A stretch of 64,000 nt of DNA from assembly GCA_018292915.2 (NCBI GenBank), contig JACVVK020000215.1:136001-200000 (forward strand). The letters are read 5' to 3'. The DNA comes from Batillaria attramentaria. Its lineage: Eukaryota > Mollusca > Gastropoda > Batillariidae. Shown here piece after piece: positions 32,420-42,136 of this stretch (positions are counted from its first letter, which is position 1; the number at the start of each line of letters is the position of its first letter). Under the pieces are notes generated by a model. That model was given only the letters and a program-made list of their open reading frames with translations, did not search any database and had not been told where the DNA came from. Position numbers and translations under genes: made by a program.

Positions 32420-32680
32420 TTAGTCAGTCATTTAGGGCTTTACGCCGCGCAAGCAACAAAGACTATTTCGCGGCTCAGCTACGTCTTCTCTGCAAGGTCA
32501 TTAAAAATAAAAGCCATGCGGTAAAACATGATGTAAATATATCTGAAAAATCTGTGCAGCTTAAATGAGATCCCGTAAAAGAATGTTCCAGTGCCTTCAG
32601 TTTAAACAGATTTCCTTCAATGGCCTTTTCTTCTCAAATTAAAAAGGAAACAATTGTGTCAGTATAGGGGGTAGGTTTTA
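32420..32680 (-). mobile_element. hp-A LINE 3' end
   Basis: Tail GTTAGTCAGTCATTTAGGGC, hairpin, then the 3' UTR words TCATTAAAAATAAAAG and GATGTAAATATAT. The 5' truncation point near 32660-32680 is unclear. It interrupts the CAGQN-family frame. Confidence 0.8.
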
Positions 32681-32689
32681 TTTGATCCG

Positions 32690-32999
32690 TAACATTTTAG
32701 CAGTAGAAGGAGATGAAAGGCACATTCTGGTCATTGAACGCTTTTTGACAACAAGGGCCTTCTTCAATTATCCATGTAGCTCAGTAGACTTCAATATTGT
32801 TAGAGCCTCTCGATTGTCAGGGTACTTTGACAGGGCTTACCTGGATGAGGTTGAGTTAGTTAGTTATTTAGGGCTTAAAGCCGCGCAAGCAACAAAGACT
32901 ATTTCGCGGCTACTGGATGAGGTTGAACAGAAATGTGTAATGCTGCCATATAAATACAGGGAGTATGTTATGATCCCTATTGATTTCAAGCAAAGTTAG
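32690..32999 (+). CDS. Unassigned transposon-type exon read through a micro-copy
   Basis: The reading ERHILVIERFLTTRAFFNYP, FNIVRASRLSGYFDRAYLDE, then the 24-codon insertion (see 32855), then CVMLPYKYREYVMIPIDFKQ is open to the stop at 32997-32999. The motif LPYKYREY also appears at 25.3 kb as LPYKYKDY, so it belongs to the same transposon complement as the SAP family. I do not recognise a function. Confidence 0.45.
32855..32912 (-). mobile_element. Hairpin-only micro-retrocopy (58 bp) inside an open frame
   Basis: GTTAGTTAGTTATTTAGGGC plus the whole stem-loop to CGCGGCTA, flanked by the perfect 14-bp repeat CTGGATGAGGTTGA (32841-32854 and 32913-32926). Net gain 72 bp, 24 codons, with no stop: the host frame gains ELVSYLGLKAAQATKTISRL. 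The duplicated target contains GAG|GT. Confidence 0.95.
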
Positions 33000-33029
33000 T
33001 TACTGAAAACTTGAGAACTCCCAGAAGCA

Positions 33030-33330
33030 CCTGTGGCGCATACTTTCACCATGGACCACAGGTACGTCTGGGAGTTAAGTGGAGGAGAGGAGGCAGCAGT
33101 GCCAGTTTTACTGTGGCCCTTTCAGGTTTGCCCTGAAAAAAGTTCTTTGGCCACACACTGTATCAATAATACTCTTAACATTTCGGAACAATGCTTTAAT
33201 GGCAAGATGACAGGTATGCAGGAGAAGCTTAGCAGTCTTGCTGACGCACACCACTCTCTGGCTGACAAGGTTGGCAGACTCACCTCACATGGGCCACATA
33301 ATCAAGGAGTTAGTTCAGATCCATAGCTTT
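33030..33330 (+). other. Coding-like exon with short coiled-coil pattern
   Basis: An open frame containing MQEKLSSLADAHHSLADKVG, with heptad-like leucines and alanines, to a stop near 33326. It may belong with the preceding or following exon. No family recognised. Confidence 0.35.
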
Positions 33331-33537
33331 TTAAATGTGAAGGATGCAGATCAGTAGTTGTACCGTACAATTAATTGCCTAGGACAGTTTGACCATGCTG
33401 TGATTCTGATTTTTGGCTTCTTTATTGTAAGGCTAACTGAATCCTTTGGTGATGAAAGGATAGGTTTACTTGAAATGCTGTTTTGCTTCACTCCCCTGCC
33501 CCCCCCCCCCTTTTTTTTTGTAGTTTGATGAAATAGA

Positions 33538-33753
33538 ATGTCAAGCAACGAGCACAACTTTTACCTCATCGAATTCATTGAAAATGGCAGTCGCACAGTT
33601 CCGGTCGTGCCGGGTACCTGGCTGAGAGCAGATGAGGGGCGGTGCTGGTGGCCTGTAGACGGAAAATGCAGCACTTCCTGGGTCAGAAACTGTAAGGTGC
33701 CAGAGGCAGCACTCGGGAAGTATTGGCCCTTCAAAAGGATCCTAGAGGGGCAT
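33538..33753 (+). CDS. N-terminal exon resembling DUF4806-type transposon proteins
   Basis: The reading MSSNEHNFYLIEFIENGSRT, VPGTWLRADEGRCWWPVDGK and YWPFKRILEGHG ends at a GTAAGT donor near 33753. A related exon lies at 41341-41520 (YYLVEFVEKNTRGVAILPYN). The V/I-E-F ... W-L ... C-x-W-P pattern is what I remember from the start of DUF4806-containing proteins, which are frequent in invertebrate transposon complements. The following exon was not found. Confidence 0.45.
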
Positions 33754-34368
33754 GGTAAGTCTGTGTTCCCATCATTCATAATACATAGTGTGACGTACGT
33801 TCTAAACATTGTATTTTTTCTGTTTTAATTATAGTATCCGTTGGGTACCTGTACTTTGTCTTCCCGTGTACGGCACTGTCCCTTTTAATTCTTTTTGCAC
33901 AGAAAAATTCCAAAATTGGTCACTCGCGCGAAATAAAATGATCCAAACAAAAACTTTTTATTAAAATTGTAACTTTCGCACTTCTGTGTAGACAGCATGC
34001 CGACAACTGGCTAATCTCATATTTGTTACCGACCATCGGAGGTGAAAACCTCTTTGCAAATAGTTCCTGCTGATAAAAAATAGGAGCACGTGTTGTCTGC
34101 ACATATTTATCGCCTCACTGGACTGGACAACATACACATTTTGCTTTAGCTGGGCAGCAGGGCTAAAAATTTACAAGTTTAGTTATTTAAGCCAAGTTAT
34201 GAAAAAAAACCCTCAAATTATTGTTTCTTTTTTCATATGTATTAATTTATTTTGTTTATTTTTTTCTCTATTTCAGAATCTCCAATCGGAGTATTTTTGA
34301 AAATTTAAACTGTAACACTAACAGTAAGCCTTTTAGTTTCTTTCGCAAAGTCATATTTTCTTTTTCAG

Positions 34369-34688
34369 TTGTGTCTCGTACGGAAGTTCCTACTCTTCTT
34401 CGTCAAACCAGAATGGAGACCCACTTCAATGTGAATGGGAGGCCCCTATGCCTCTATGGAGATCCTGCTTATCCCTTGAGGGAACATTTGCAGCGGCCCT
34501 ACCGAGGGCAACTGACTGATGACCAGCAGCTCTTCAACACCAGAATGTCATCAGTGAGACATGCTGTGGAATGGGGATTCGGAAAGATTTTATCAGAGTT
34601 TGCCTTCTTGGTCTACAAAAAGAATTTGAAACTGTACGCGTCACCAGTGGGCAAATTGTATACCCTTGGTGCCCTCCTCACCAACTGA
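34369..34688 (+). pseudogene. PIF/Harbinger (DDE_Tnp_4) transposase, C-terminal exon
   Basis: After a TTTTTCAG acceptor the exon reads LCLYGDPAYPLREHLQRPYR, LFNTRMSSVRHAVEWGFGKI and YASPVGKLYTLGALLTN, then stops. G-D-x-A-Y-P-L holds the second catalytic Asp and R-x-x-V-E-W-G-F-G-K the catalytic Glu of Harbinger/HARBI1-like transposases, so the last third of the catalytic domain is intact. The exon with the first Asp is not visible upstream, hence a remnant, though this exon has no frame damage. Confidence 0.85.
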
Positions 34689-35150
34689 TCTAAGAAATAC
34701 ATGGTATAGTTTGCATCTTATTTTTTGGGTTGTCTTTTCAACTTGCAAGTAGTTCATTCCACACTGTAAAACTCGATCAGTAACTAGCACGATTCCCTTC
34801 ATGAAGCCAATATACTTTACTCTAGAAACTGATGTTTGTTATTGTCGCTGCTGAATCCTTGCATACAGTACCATGGATTTATTAACCACATGGGCCATTC
34901 TACCACGTTCATATGTTATAGTTCCAGTTTCTTTGTTTCACGCAGCAGTAGACAACCCACAACTGCTTTCAAAACAATTGCATTTACTTCCTAATTCAAG
35001 CATGGAACTGCTCTTCCTAAAGCTGTACACATTCACACAAAGCGTTTCTCAATACACCATACTGAAAACACCACGCTATAATGTAAAAGAAATAAATGGA
35101 ATCTGAGCACACAGGCAATTTATTTTGAAAAACACTAAGATGACATCCAG
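34689..35150. other. No gene recognised
   Basis: 3' flank of the Harbinger remnant. A 77-codon frame at 34873-35106 has no recognisable domain. Confidence 0.4.
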
Positions 35151-35269
35151 AAGACTGCGCACATTGAAACGCCAACTTCACACAAAAAATTGTATTGCCA
35201 GTTTAGCACGAAAATGCATGTTCATTTTTAGTCCAGAATGCATTTTGACTAGCTAACCCCAAAACATGA

Positions 35270-35760
35270 CAAATTATGGGTGTGCCAAAAAAAAATCACA
35301 ATGACCCATCGGACGGCATACAGGTTGAGCACGTTACAGTCAAAATCACAGATCAGTATTTGTGTATGTAGTTTGTACATGGTGTTGAGCACGAGTTTGA
35401 CAGGGCCTGCAATCCAGAATCCTGGTACAGTTCACAAGACAGGAAATGCAGCAGACACACACACACAAAAAAAAAAAAAGCACTGACAGAAGAAGTTTGA
35501 AGTGAGACCATATTTACAATATTACAATGTATCAATAAGTTATCTGCATCACAAGCTCGCACTTTAGGGGGAAAAAGTCATGATACATCATGGGGCAGCA
35601 CACACATTGGACACGTATAGTCAAATCACAGATCATTACCTGAGAGAGTATTGTGGTATTAAGCAAGCGTTTGATGGGACCTGCAATCTAGAATCCTGGT
35701 ACACACTACATCAGCACATGGAAGGAAATACAAGACACGCACACAAAAACCTAATCTTCC
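35270..35760. repeat. Diverged direct duplication, period about 300 bp
   Basis: Segments about 35298-35465 and 35580-35740 align loosely: CACAGATCA, TGACAGGGCCTGCAATCCAGAATCCTGGTACA versus TGATGGGACCTGCAATCTAGAATCCTGGTACA, and CACACACAAAAA. Function unknown; minus-strand frames across it are not recognisable. Confidence 0.6.
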
Positions 35761-35999
35761 GAGGTTTTCTTCAAGAGAGGCGCTGCACAGTTCGGTTGAG
35801 AGTTTGGACATGGCAGGCACGTTCAAGTTGCTTGGAACAAAGTGCTTAAGTGCTTCACGGTGGAAACCCCTGAGGTGAGCACACCACAGACTAACCATGC
35901 CCTCTATGTAGACATTTTTTAAAAGAAATATTTGCATGTGGACAAGACTCAAGTTCAGAAGAGAACTTGGAGTAAAACACTCGTGCACAGTCTGTGTCT

Positions 36000-36034
36000 A
36001 GTTATTTAGGGCTTTACGCCGCGCAAGCTACACA
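36000..36034 (-). mobile_element. Hairpin-end micro-retrocopy, 35 bp
   Basis: Only AGTTATTTAGGGCTTTACGC plus GCGCAAGCTACACA is inserted, that is, the tail and one hairpin arm. The 13-bp repeat ACAGTCTGTGTCT (35987-35999 and 36035-36047) proves the event. Net gain 48 bp, and the frame remains open into the YqaJ-like exon. Confidence 0.9.
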
Positions 36035-36312
36035 ACAGTCTGTGTCTGCTGTGTGGCGTGATGCAAGGCGCATACGCATTACAGCCAGAGCTGCACAGAG
36101 GGTGCCGGTCCGATCCACCACAAATGCAGACAAGTTTCTGCATGAGCAGATGTACACCACGTTCAAAGGCAACACAGCACCTAAGTATGGAAAACTATGT
36201 GAGCCAAAAGCCATTCAGGCATTGCAGGAGACGGGCATTAACACATCAGCAAGGGGAGTAATTGTTTCTGTAAAGGAGCCGTGGCTGTCAGCAAGCCCTG
36301 GTGGTATTACAG

Positions 36313-36357
36313 TTAGTTAGGGCTTTATTCCGCGCAAGCACCGGAGACTATTTAGAA
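36313..36357 (-). mobile_element. Hairpin-end micro-retrocopy (45 bp) in the YqaJ frame
   Basis: Insert TTAGTTAGGGCTTTATTCCG to GACTATTTAGAA, flanked by GGTATTACAG (36303-36312 and 36358-36367). Net gain 55 bp, so it shifts the frame and ends the upstream reading at ITVS-stop. Confidence 0.92.
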
Positions 36358-36474
36358 GGTATTACAGACAATGGCACGCTTGTGGAAATAAAGTGCCCAA
36401 TTATGAGTGCAAATGCCAATGACTTCAAGAACTTGCCTCTGGTGCCAGGATATACGTCATTCTCTGTGACGGGT

Positions 36475-36555
36475 TAGTTAGTTATTTAAGGCTTTACGCC
36501 GCGCAAGCAACAGAGACTATTTCGCGGCTAAGCTAAGTCTTTCCCTGCCACGTCT
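36475..36555 (-). mobile_element. hp-A LINE 3' end, about 81 bp
   Basis: TTAGTTAGTTATTTAAGGCT, a complete hairpin and CTAAGTCTTTCCCTGCCACG. The flanks CTCTGTGACGGG and CTCCGTGATGGG are a diverged duplication (10 of 12). It lies between EIKCP and the Y-Y-I-Q-V-Q motif of the exonuclease. Confidence 0.8.
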
Positions 36556-37539
36556 CTCCGTGATGGGCAGGCCGGACCAAGGACATACCGGTACTACATT
36601 CAAGTGCAGCTCACATGCACACCTGTAAACAGAAGGTAAAACTGTGGGAGTGGCTGCCATTCCACCCAGGATGTACATAATGGCTGCGTTTTGACGCTTG
36701 GCCGCCATACTTCAAACATATCTTCCTTCGCTGGCTTGTTTTTATGCACTGTATTTTCATGGATCATTATAGATCTCCGGAGAACATAATTATCAAGAAG
36801 CTGAAGTCCCACAAGGAGGAGCGGAAGTCCGAGAAGTGAAAGCCTGATCAGGAGGAATGGAAGCCCAAGCCCGATCAGGAGGAACCGAAGCCCGAGAAGC
36901 CAAAGCCTGAGAAGGTGCAGCCCAGCCCCAAACAGGAGGAGGAGATGGGGCAGATGCAGCCAAAGCACTCCACCTCGACAACCAATGAGAGGGCCCACAT
37001 ACCGACAAAGGTCTCCGCCCAGAGACCAGACAAGTAAGCATTTAAAAACACATTTTTGAAAATCTTTTGTAATCAGATGTTTATTGAAGTGTCCCTGAAC
37101 CCCGATTTTGAAAGATTTACGGTGGAAAGGTTGACTATTTCTAAGCCCAATGCCGTTGTTTGCATGTTCCAAACCCGCACATGAAGCCATTGATCCGCCC
37201 TAATCCATCGCTGTAGCAGAAGACACGCGCCAAGTTTGCGGAAAGGGCCGAGCACGCGGCGGAAACAGCCGAGGCTGATGACATCATATGGGTTTAGACA
37301 ACAACGGCCGATGCCGACGCTAGCAGCGGAATCGTTCTGTCGTATCAATTAAGAGCCACAAAGGCCTCGCGTAATGAAGCAGTTGAGGAGAGAGGTGACA
37401 ATGGCAGTTGTGGAAACTGTTAGACCATGTTTAAGCACTGCAATTTACGGCGATCTGGCCAGTTTGCTCTGTTACTACACTCGCGACAAGCGCAAGAGAC
37501 TTTCGTAAGATAGCAAAGACTGCCCGATTTGCATTTTTC

Positions 37540-38121
37540 CTTCTGTTCACAGGTGTGCTCGTCAACACTGCAGGGTATGGACCATAGAGGAAGAATGCTT
37601 CTGCTGTAATGAATTGCCTCGCGTTTTGGACAAGGTGGAGAAACAGAGGTACAATGTGGCAGTTGTTGCAGCTATTGAGGTCTTTTGAATTATGGTTGTG
37701 AAGACGACTTTCAGTCAAGGTCACGGGGGAATCTGAAATCAGTCTTAGGCAGAAAAATCGGTCACTGAACAGGGACTTCCTGAAGACCAGGCCTTCAACG
37801 GTCAGCGCCACCAGGACTTTACCCATCTAGTTGATTTGCATGTGTAAACGTATATGTAACGACTCTTCAGTGTCTGTCGTCCGCCTGGAAACATAGCAAT
37901 TGTTTAACGTTTGGTTATATTGCAGGATTCACATATTTATATACCAGGATCATTTCTTCTGCCTGTGCAAAATCACCGGCCACCTGAGAGGGCTTCCGAG
38001 CCATTCATCACAAGGAAAAGACTGGACTGTGCACAGAGTTTTTCTGACAGAGAATGCTAGCTGTGTTATCCTCCTGACATTTCAGCTGTATTTCTTTCAC
38101 CAATTCCAGTGTGTGTTTTGA
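37540..38121 (+). pseudogene. P2X7-tail-like (ballast) zinc module fragment
   Basis: After a CTGTTCACAG acceptor the reading is RCARQHCRVWTIEEECFCCN and ELPRVLDKVEKQ. The C-x5-C ... E-C-x-C-C-x-E-x-P pattern matches the cysteine-rich intracellular ballast domain of P2X7 receptors, which also occurs in many transposon-borne invertebrate proteins. Later sequence is frameshifted; 37926-38121 (YQDHFFCLCKITGHLRGLPS) may be its continuation. A channel gene is unlikely: no transmembrane segments and transposon surroundings. Confidence 0.55.
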
Positions 38122-38136
38122 GTGACTGTCTAGATT

Positions 38137-38638
38137 ATGGCAGACTTTGATGCCAACACTTTAGATTCTGATGCATGTTCCAAACCCCAGGGGAAAGAAG
38201 TGGCACGTCAGACAGACGCCCCTCCTGTACCCTTCACCTTCCAGGCTCGGCCCCCTGTTGTCCAGTCAGTCAGTAAGTCAAAGCCAGTTACTTGTGTTCA
38301 GACCACCGCTGAGGTGGTTACTGAAAGTCCCGCGGCCCAGGGTGCCAGGCCGCCGTTGGGGACTTCCGGCACCATTAGATCCTCGACCCGGGGCGCGCGG
38401 TCGGGATCTCAGTCCCAGCGTGCCCACTCCCCCCATCCCCCCAAAACCATCCGGGAAAACAAAGAAAAATAAAAAACCTTGGGGTCCTCTTTCAGCTAGG
38501 ACCCAGAAGGGAGACAAGGAAGTCGAGGTGACCAACCCCTTTAGTGTCCTTGAGGACATGGAGGTGGTCACTGTGGAGTCTCGCTCCCTGCCCCCGTCGC
38601 CCCTTGTGTCCCCTTCCAAGACACCAGCCGTCACATAG
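38137..38638 (+). mobile_element. LINE ORF1 C-terminal part, frameshifted
   Basis: The reading starts MADFDANTLDSDACSKPQGK and stops at 38472; the adjacent frame continues KTKKNKKPWGPLSARTQKGD, VTNPFSVLEDMEVVTVE and SPSKTPAVT-stop at 38638. The F-S-x-L-x-D-M-E motif after a basic, Ser/Pro-rich stretch is typical of the end of ORF1 in Nimb/Jockey-type LINEs. It is followed 42 bp later by the ORF2 start. Confidence 0.7.
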
Positions 38639-38680
38639 CCGTCGCTGCTTTGTGCGGTTTTTAATCCTACACAATTTTAA

Positions 38681-38926
38681 ATGGCTACAAATACTATAAT
38701 ACAATGGAATTGTCGAGGTTTTCGGGCTAACTTTGAAGAACTTAAAACCCTTGTAAATTCTCTAAAGCCGGGTGTGGTGGCCCTTCAGGAGACCTTTCTC
38801 CAGGAGTCATCCCCCGCATCTTTTACTGGTTTTAATTTCGTCCACCAGGGGTCCTCTTCGAAGAGGCCTCATGGTGGCGTTGGTATTTTAATTAATTTCT
38901 GTAGCTATGGAACCAGCAAACTTTGA
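38681..38926 (+). mobile_element. LINE ORF2 start: apurinic-like endonuclease domain, truncated
   Basis: The reading MATNTIIQWNCRGFRANFEE, VVALQETFLQESS and HGGVGILI is the first 75 or so residues of the APE-type endonuclease of non-LTR retrotransposons: W-N-C-R-G with the catalytic Asn, and L-Q-E-T with the catalytic Glu. It breaks off at about 38905. It is one of only two LINE pieces with 5' coding sequence here, and it lies on the plus strand, opposite to the 3' ends. Confidence 0.88.
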
Positions 38927-39135
38927 TCTGTTGGTGCACTGTATGAAAAAACTGGGCGAATATGACGACAGCACCCACCTCTATGGCACTCAACAAAGCA
39001 TCTTTGGCACTCAGCCTGGGTTACTCACTCAAGAAGTGCTCACAAATAAAGAAATCAACAGCTGTGAGAGAAAATGACGATGTTGCAGAGAAACAGCCAG
39101 AGCGGTTTTGTTCATTGATGAATGGTGACTGGTAT
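38905..39135 (+). other. Coding-like fragment, unassigned transposon protein
   Basis: The readable stretch ALNKASLALSLGYSLKKCSQIKKSTAVREN (quoted in part: ALSLGYSLKKCSQIKKST) then RFCSLMNGDWYE abuts a LINE 3' end. I have an impression of similarity to a repeated uncharacterised invertebrate protein but cannot name it. Confidence 0.35.
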
Positions 39136-39137
39136 GA

Positions 39138-39385
39138 GTGAGTTATTTAGGGCTTAACGCCGCGCAAGCAACAAAGACTATTTCGCAGCTAAACCAAGTC
39201 CCGTTCTGCCAGGTTCTTTAAAACATAAAAGTCCGGCTAAAAACATTATGTAAATATATATTAAGAGTTTGTGTAGCAAAAAGAGGAAAGAGGATAACTT
39301 GATTTATAAATCATAGACCTCTTAAATATTCAGCCTTTCACTTGCCTCCTATGTTAAATTTTTAAATCTTGAAGGAACCGCGGCG
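39138..39385 (-). mobile_element. hp-A LINE 3' end (left arm of an inverted pair)
   Basis: GTGAGTTATTTAGGGCTTAA, the hairpin (CGCAGC distal arm) and the 3' UTR words CCCGTTCTGCCAGGTTC and TATGTAAATATATATT. Confidence 0.85.
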
Positions 39386-39566
39386 TTAAGCCCTAAATAA
39401 CTAACTTAAAAGAAATTTCTCATTTAAATCTGATAGATTCTTTTTATATTTATTTACATCTTGTTTTAACGCGGAAATTTTAGGAGGACCTGGCAGGAAG
39501 GGACTTTCATTAGCCGCGAATTAGCCTTTGTTACTTCCGCGGCGTTAACCCCTAACTTTAGGCCCT
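39376..39566 (+). mobile_element. hp-A LINE 3' ends in the opposite orientation
   Basis: CCGCGGCGTTAAGCCCTAAATAACTAAC appears at 39378-39405 in sense orientation. A second piece ends CCGCGGCGTTAACCCCTAAC near 39537-39556 after TTTACATCTTGTTTTAACGC and AGCCGCGAATTAGCCTTTG. These are the only copies whose LINE sense is on the plus strand, and they form an inverted pair with the preceding copy. Confidence 0.8.
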
Positions 39567-39839
39567 AACTGATTGAAAGTCTGGCTACATTTCTCGTCCG
39601 TAGGGAAGAATTTCAAGTCCCTATCGGTATCCTTATCCCGAAAAGACAAATAACCAGCTTGTAAGCATCCTCATGGTGACCTTGCTTGTGGGGAATAGTT
39701 TCCCCAAGTCCCTGCAGGCACACTCTTCGAATTAGTCTTTGGTGGCCTGCATCTTCAGTTTCTTGAAGGAGGCTTATCTTCTCCACAATCCAGCCTTGTG
39801 GTCACTGTACGCCAAATACTCCGTGTTACTGGCATAGTG
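39567..39839. other. No gene recognised
   Basis: Target region for the composite insertion that follows. No domain or repeat recognised. Confidence 0.4.
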
Positions 39840-39853
39840 GCAAGGCAGACGCG

Positions 39854-40487
39854 GGGGGGGGGGGGGGGGGGGGGGGGGGTTGGGTGAGTGAGTGAGTTTT
39901 TAGGGCTTAAAGCCGCGCAAGCCACAAAGACTAATTCGCGGCTGAGTGTGCCTGCACTACATGAAAAAACAAAAATGTAACGTTGGACAAAGGATGCAAA
40001 CTGGTCTACGGGGCAATATAAACCTAGGACATGCAGGAGACGCTGCACCTTCATGCTAATTTCTCGAACTCCCGATTACAAAAAAGCGTAGAAAACAAAT
40101 AACAATTACAACTGGGTAAAACAAAGATAAATACTAAGCGCATATACAGCAAATATTGCAACTTATCATCTCCTAGGCGCAATAAACCAGTTCGCAGCAT
40201 ATGCCCAACATCAATTATTCCTAACCACTGGTAGTGCAGACGTGAGTGAGAGGTTGAAAAGAAGAAATATAGATGAAAGGGCCGAACTTAGAAATCAGCT
40301 GAGAGATGAGGGGGGGGGGGGGGGGGGGGGGTTGGGGTTAACGTCCTTTTCCACCACGTACGGGTGATATCAAAGACGGGGAAACGATGAAAAAGCCAGC
40401 ACAAATATTTGGCCCCAGCCGAGATACGAACTCACGACCCGAGCATTAGAAGTCCAACGCTCTACCATTCGGCCACCCCGGCTCCCC
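39854..40487 (-). mobile_element. Arg-SINE with long poly(G/C) tail, split by a nested hp-B element
   Basis: The outer 14-bp repeat GCAAGGCAGACGCG (39840-39853 and 40488-40501) brackets everything. Inside, the minus-strand Arg-SINE occupies about 40330-40487, with its tail as a G run on the plus strand. An hp-B copy (39885-40309) sits in that tail, so G runs ending GGTTGGG occur on both sides as its target duplication. The order is therefore clear: SINE first, hp-B later. Confidence 0.9.
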
Positions 40488-40544
40488 GCAAGGCAGACGC
40501 GTTTCTCTTCAATTCAGTAGTAAGCTGAAAGTCGGGTAGATTTC

Positions 40545-41090
40545 CTATGTTACCAGTAAAAGAAACGTGGAAACAAAATAAGATGAAAAAAAAAAACGTT
40601 TACTTGGGGAAAGCTACGAGAATCGAAATGGCAAGGAAAGGCCTAAACGCAGCATGGTCCCCCCGAGCCGGTCCGCCTTTTGTGGCAAGTCGAAAAATCA
40701 TGGTTGCAGTGGTATTACCCTCGAGGATTGAACACAGCTTTTTAACGATTTCTGGTCCATGAAAACCTGGGAAGAGCGCAGAACTTACATGAAAGCATCA
40801 GTCGTGAGCATCCCTGTAAAACAAAGAAGACAAGCCGAGGACTCACGGCGCCAGAGGTCTCTGGTGTATAGGTTCCGCATCAATGACCAAAGCAGTGCAC
40901 GTATGCAAAAACATGTTCTGCAGTACGCTTGGGTTATCAGCAAGAACAGTCGGGGCTTGGCTTTCAAAACACTGTTGAAGCTGCTGACAGTGACAGGAAC
41001 CAACCGACTGGTGGAACTGGAGCAAGACCGCGGCAGAGCAAATGTCCCAAAAGTGGTACATGTAATACGATAAATCAGATGCATGACTGA
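40545..41090 (+). pseudogene. CAGQN-type transposase-like gene, copy 3 (fragment with two compensating frameshifts)
   Basis: The frame at 40750-41073 contains FWSMKTWEERRTYMKASVV, SRRQRSLVYRFRINDQ and GLAFKTLLKLLTVTG. Between RINDQ and GLAF the correct family motif V-C-K-N-M-F-C-S-T-L-G appears only in a neighbouring frame (about 40893-40955), so one frameshift is undone by another about 60 bp later. It matches the segment HRVCKNFFLATLAL of copy 1. Upstream 40555-40650 fits the basic leader. Heavily decayed. Confidence 0.65.
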
Positions 41091-41340
41091 TGCAACTGAC
41101 ATCTGACACCCTCTCGCCATCTCCCCCCCCCCCCCCACCTCTCTCTCACACACTCTCACAATTATGTATCCTATTACACCTGTACAGGCAGCAGTACAAG
41201 GAAACCATTTCTGACGTAAACAAGTGAGAGGGGTTGAGTTTAGTATGCAAACGGTTATTTCTCCTCAGAAAATAATGCACCTCTCGGGTTGGTCTTAAAT
41301 CCAAACTCACGTTTCCTTTACTCTTTCTTTAATTTGTAGA

Positions 41341-41520
41341 ATGTCAATCAAGACGTGCAAGTACTACTTAGTAGAATTCGTAGAGAAGAACACAAGAGGT
41401 GTGGCCATTCTGCCTTACAACTGGCTGAAGGCAGAGGGATGTCTGTTTTGGTGACCTGATAAGACAAAGTTTAATGTATCTTGGGTCATCAATTGCAAGT
41501 TCCCTGATCTGACGGTTGGG
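41341..41520 (+). pseudogene. DUF4806-like N-terminal exon, second copy
   Basis: After a TTTGTAG acceptor it reads MSIKTCKYYLVEFVEKNTRG, LPYNWLKAEGCLFW-stop and KTKFNVSWVINCKFPDLTVG. It is homologous to 33538-33753, with one internal stop where the other copy has CWWP. A short hp-A-like end (TTAGTTATAGTGCTAACGCC) follows at 41524. Confidence 0.45.
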
Positions 41521-41640
41521 ATTTAGTTATAGTGCTAACGCCGCGCAGACGAGCCAAGCCAATTAGGGCCAATGAAACGGTCTTACACATAAATGAAGAT
41601 TTGCGCCTTCCTTTCGTCGAAAGTGTGGAATCTGCGACCA

Positions 41641-42086
41641 TGAAGCGTGCTCATGAAACAGATGACGAAGTCAAGTTAATTGGAATATCTGCGAAGAAGA
41701 AGTTCGTCAGAAAGCAGGCTTACAAACCCGAGTATAAGCAGAAGTGGCCATGCCTTATTTCGTCGCCGAAAAGAAGCCACTTCGCGATGTGCACCCTTTG
41801 CAAAGTGGACTTCTCTTGTGCACATGGAGGTGCGAACGATTGCGAGCGCCATGTGGACAGCAAAACACACAAGAGTCTTGCTGCTTCCTGTAGCGGATCT
41901 ACAAAGATAACTTCAATGTTTGCCAACTCGACAAGCAAAACCGAGCTGCAGCGTTCGACCACAAAAGCCGAGGTGATGATGTGCCAGCAGATCGCAACAC
42001 TGAATTTGTCGTTGAATACATCGGGGGCGTACGTCACCGGTAATTCTCGCGGTATTTTGGAACTGGAAACAAGGCTACTTTCCTGA
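41641..42086 (+). pseudogene. hAT-type transposase N-terminus (C2H2/BED-like finger), second lineage
   Basis: The basic leader KKKFVRKQAYKPEYKQKWPC is followed by FAMCTLCKVDFSCAHGGAND and CERHVDSKTHKSL, a C-x2-C ... H-x5-H finger as found before the hAT catalytic domain. Then come the PCNA-motif-like KITSMF and KAEVMMCQQIATLNLSLNT. The frame stops at 42084-42086 and no catalytic core follows. Confidence 0.65.
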
Positions 42087-42136
42087 TGTTTTTAACTTTT
42101 AATCTTTGATGTAATCTTCTCCTTTGCTTGGCTTCA

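Larger units (their letters stand above)
36035..37040 (+). pseudogene. YqaJ-type (lambda-exonuclease fold) gene, broken by retroelement inserts
   Basis: The order is ARRIRITARAAQRVPV, FKGNTAPKYGKLCEPKAIQA, VSVKEPWLSASPGG, a 45-bp insert, DNGTLVEIKCPIMSAN, an hp-A insert and RTYRYYIQVQLTC. The pattern is G-x-x-x-E-P near a helix, P-W-L-x-x-S-P-x-G, L-x-E-I-K-C-P and Y-x-x-Q-V-Q. It is the PD-(D/E)xK core of YqaJ/lambda-exonuclease-like nucleases, with E-I-K holding the catalytic Glu and Lys; the usual Asp of SPDG is Gly here. A proline/lysine/glutamate-rich repeat (KPDQEE, PKPEKPKPEK) at 36800-37035 follows after several stops. Such exonucleases travel with eukaryotic DNA transposons. Confidence 0.75.

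Noticed and set aside
36600..37190. Long minus-strand frame of 196 codons rich in Leu
   Set aside because: It is antisense to the KPE-rich repeat of the plus-strand exonuclease gene; the repeat composition keeps it open.
37540..37690. A true P2X receptor gene
   Set aside because: Only the cysteine-rich tail-like module is present, with no channel segments, inside a transposon cluster.
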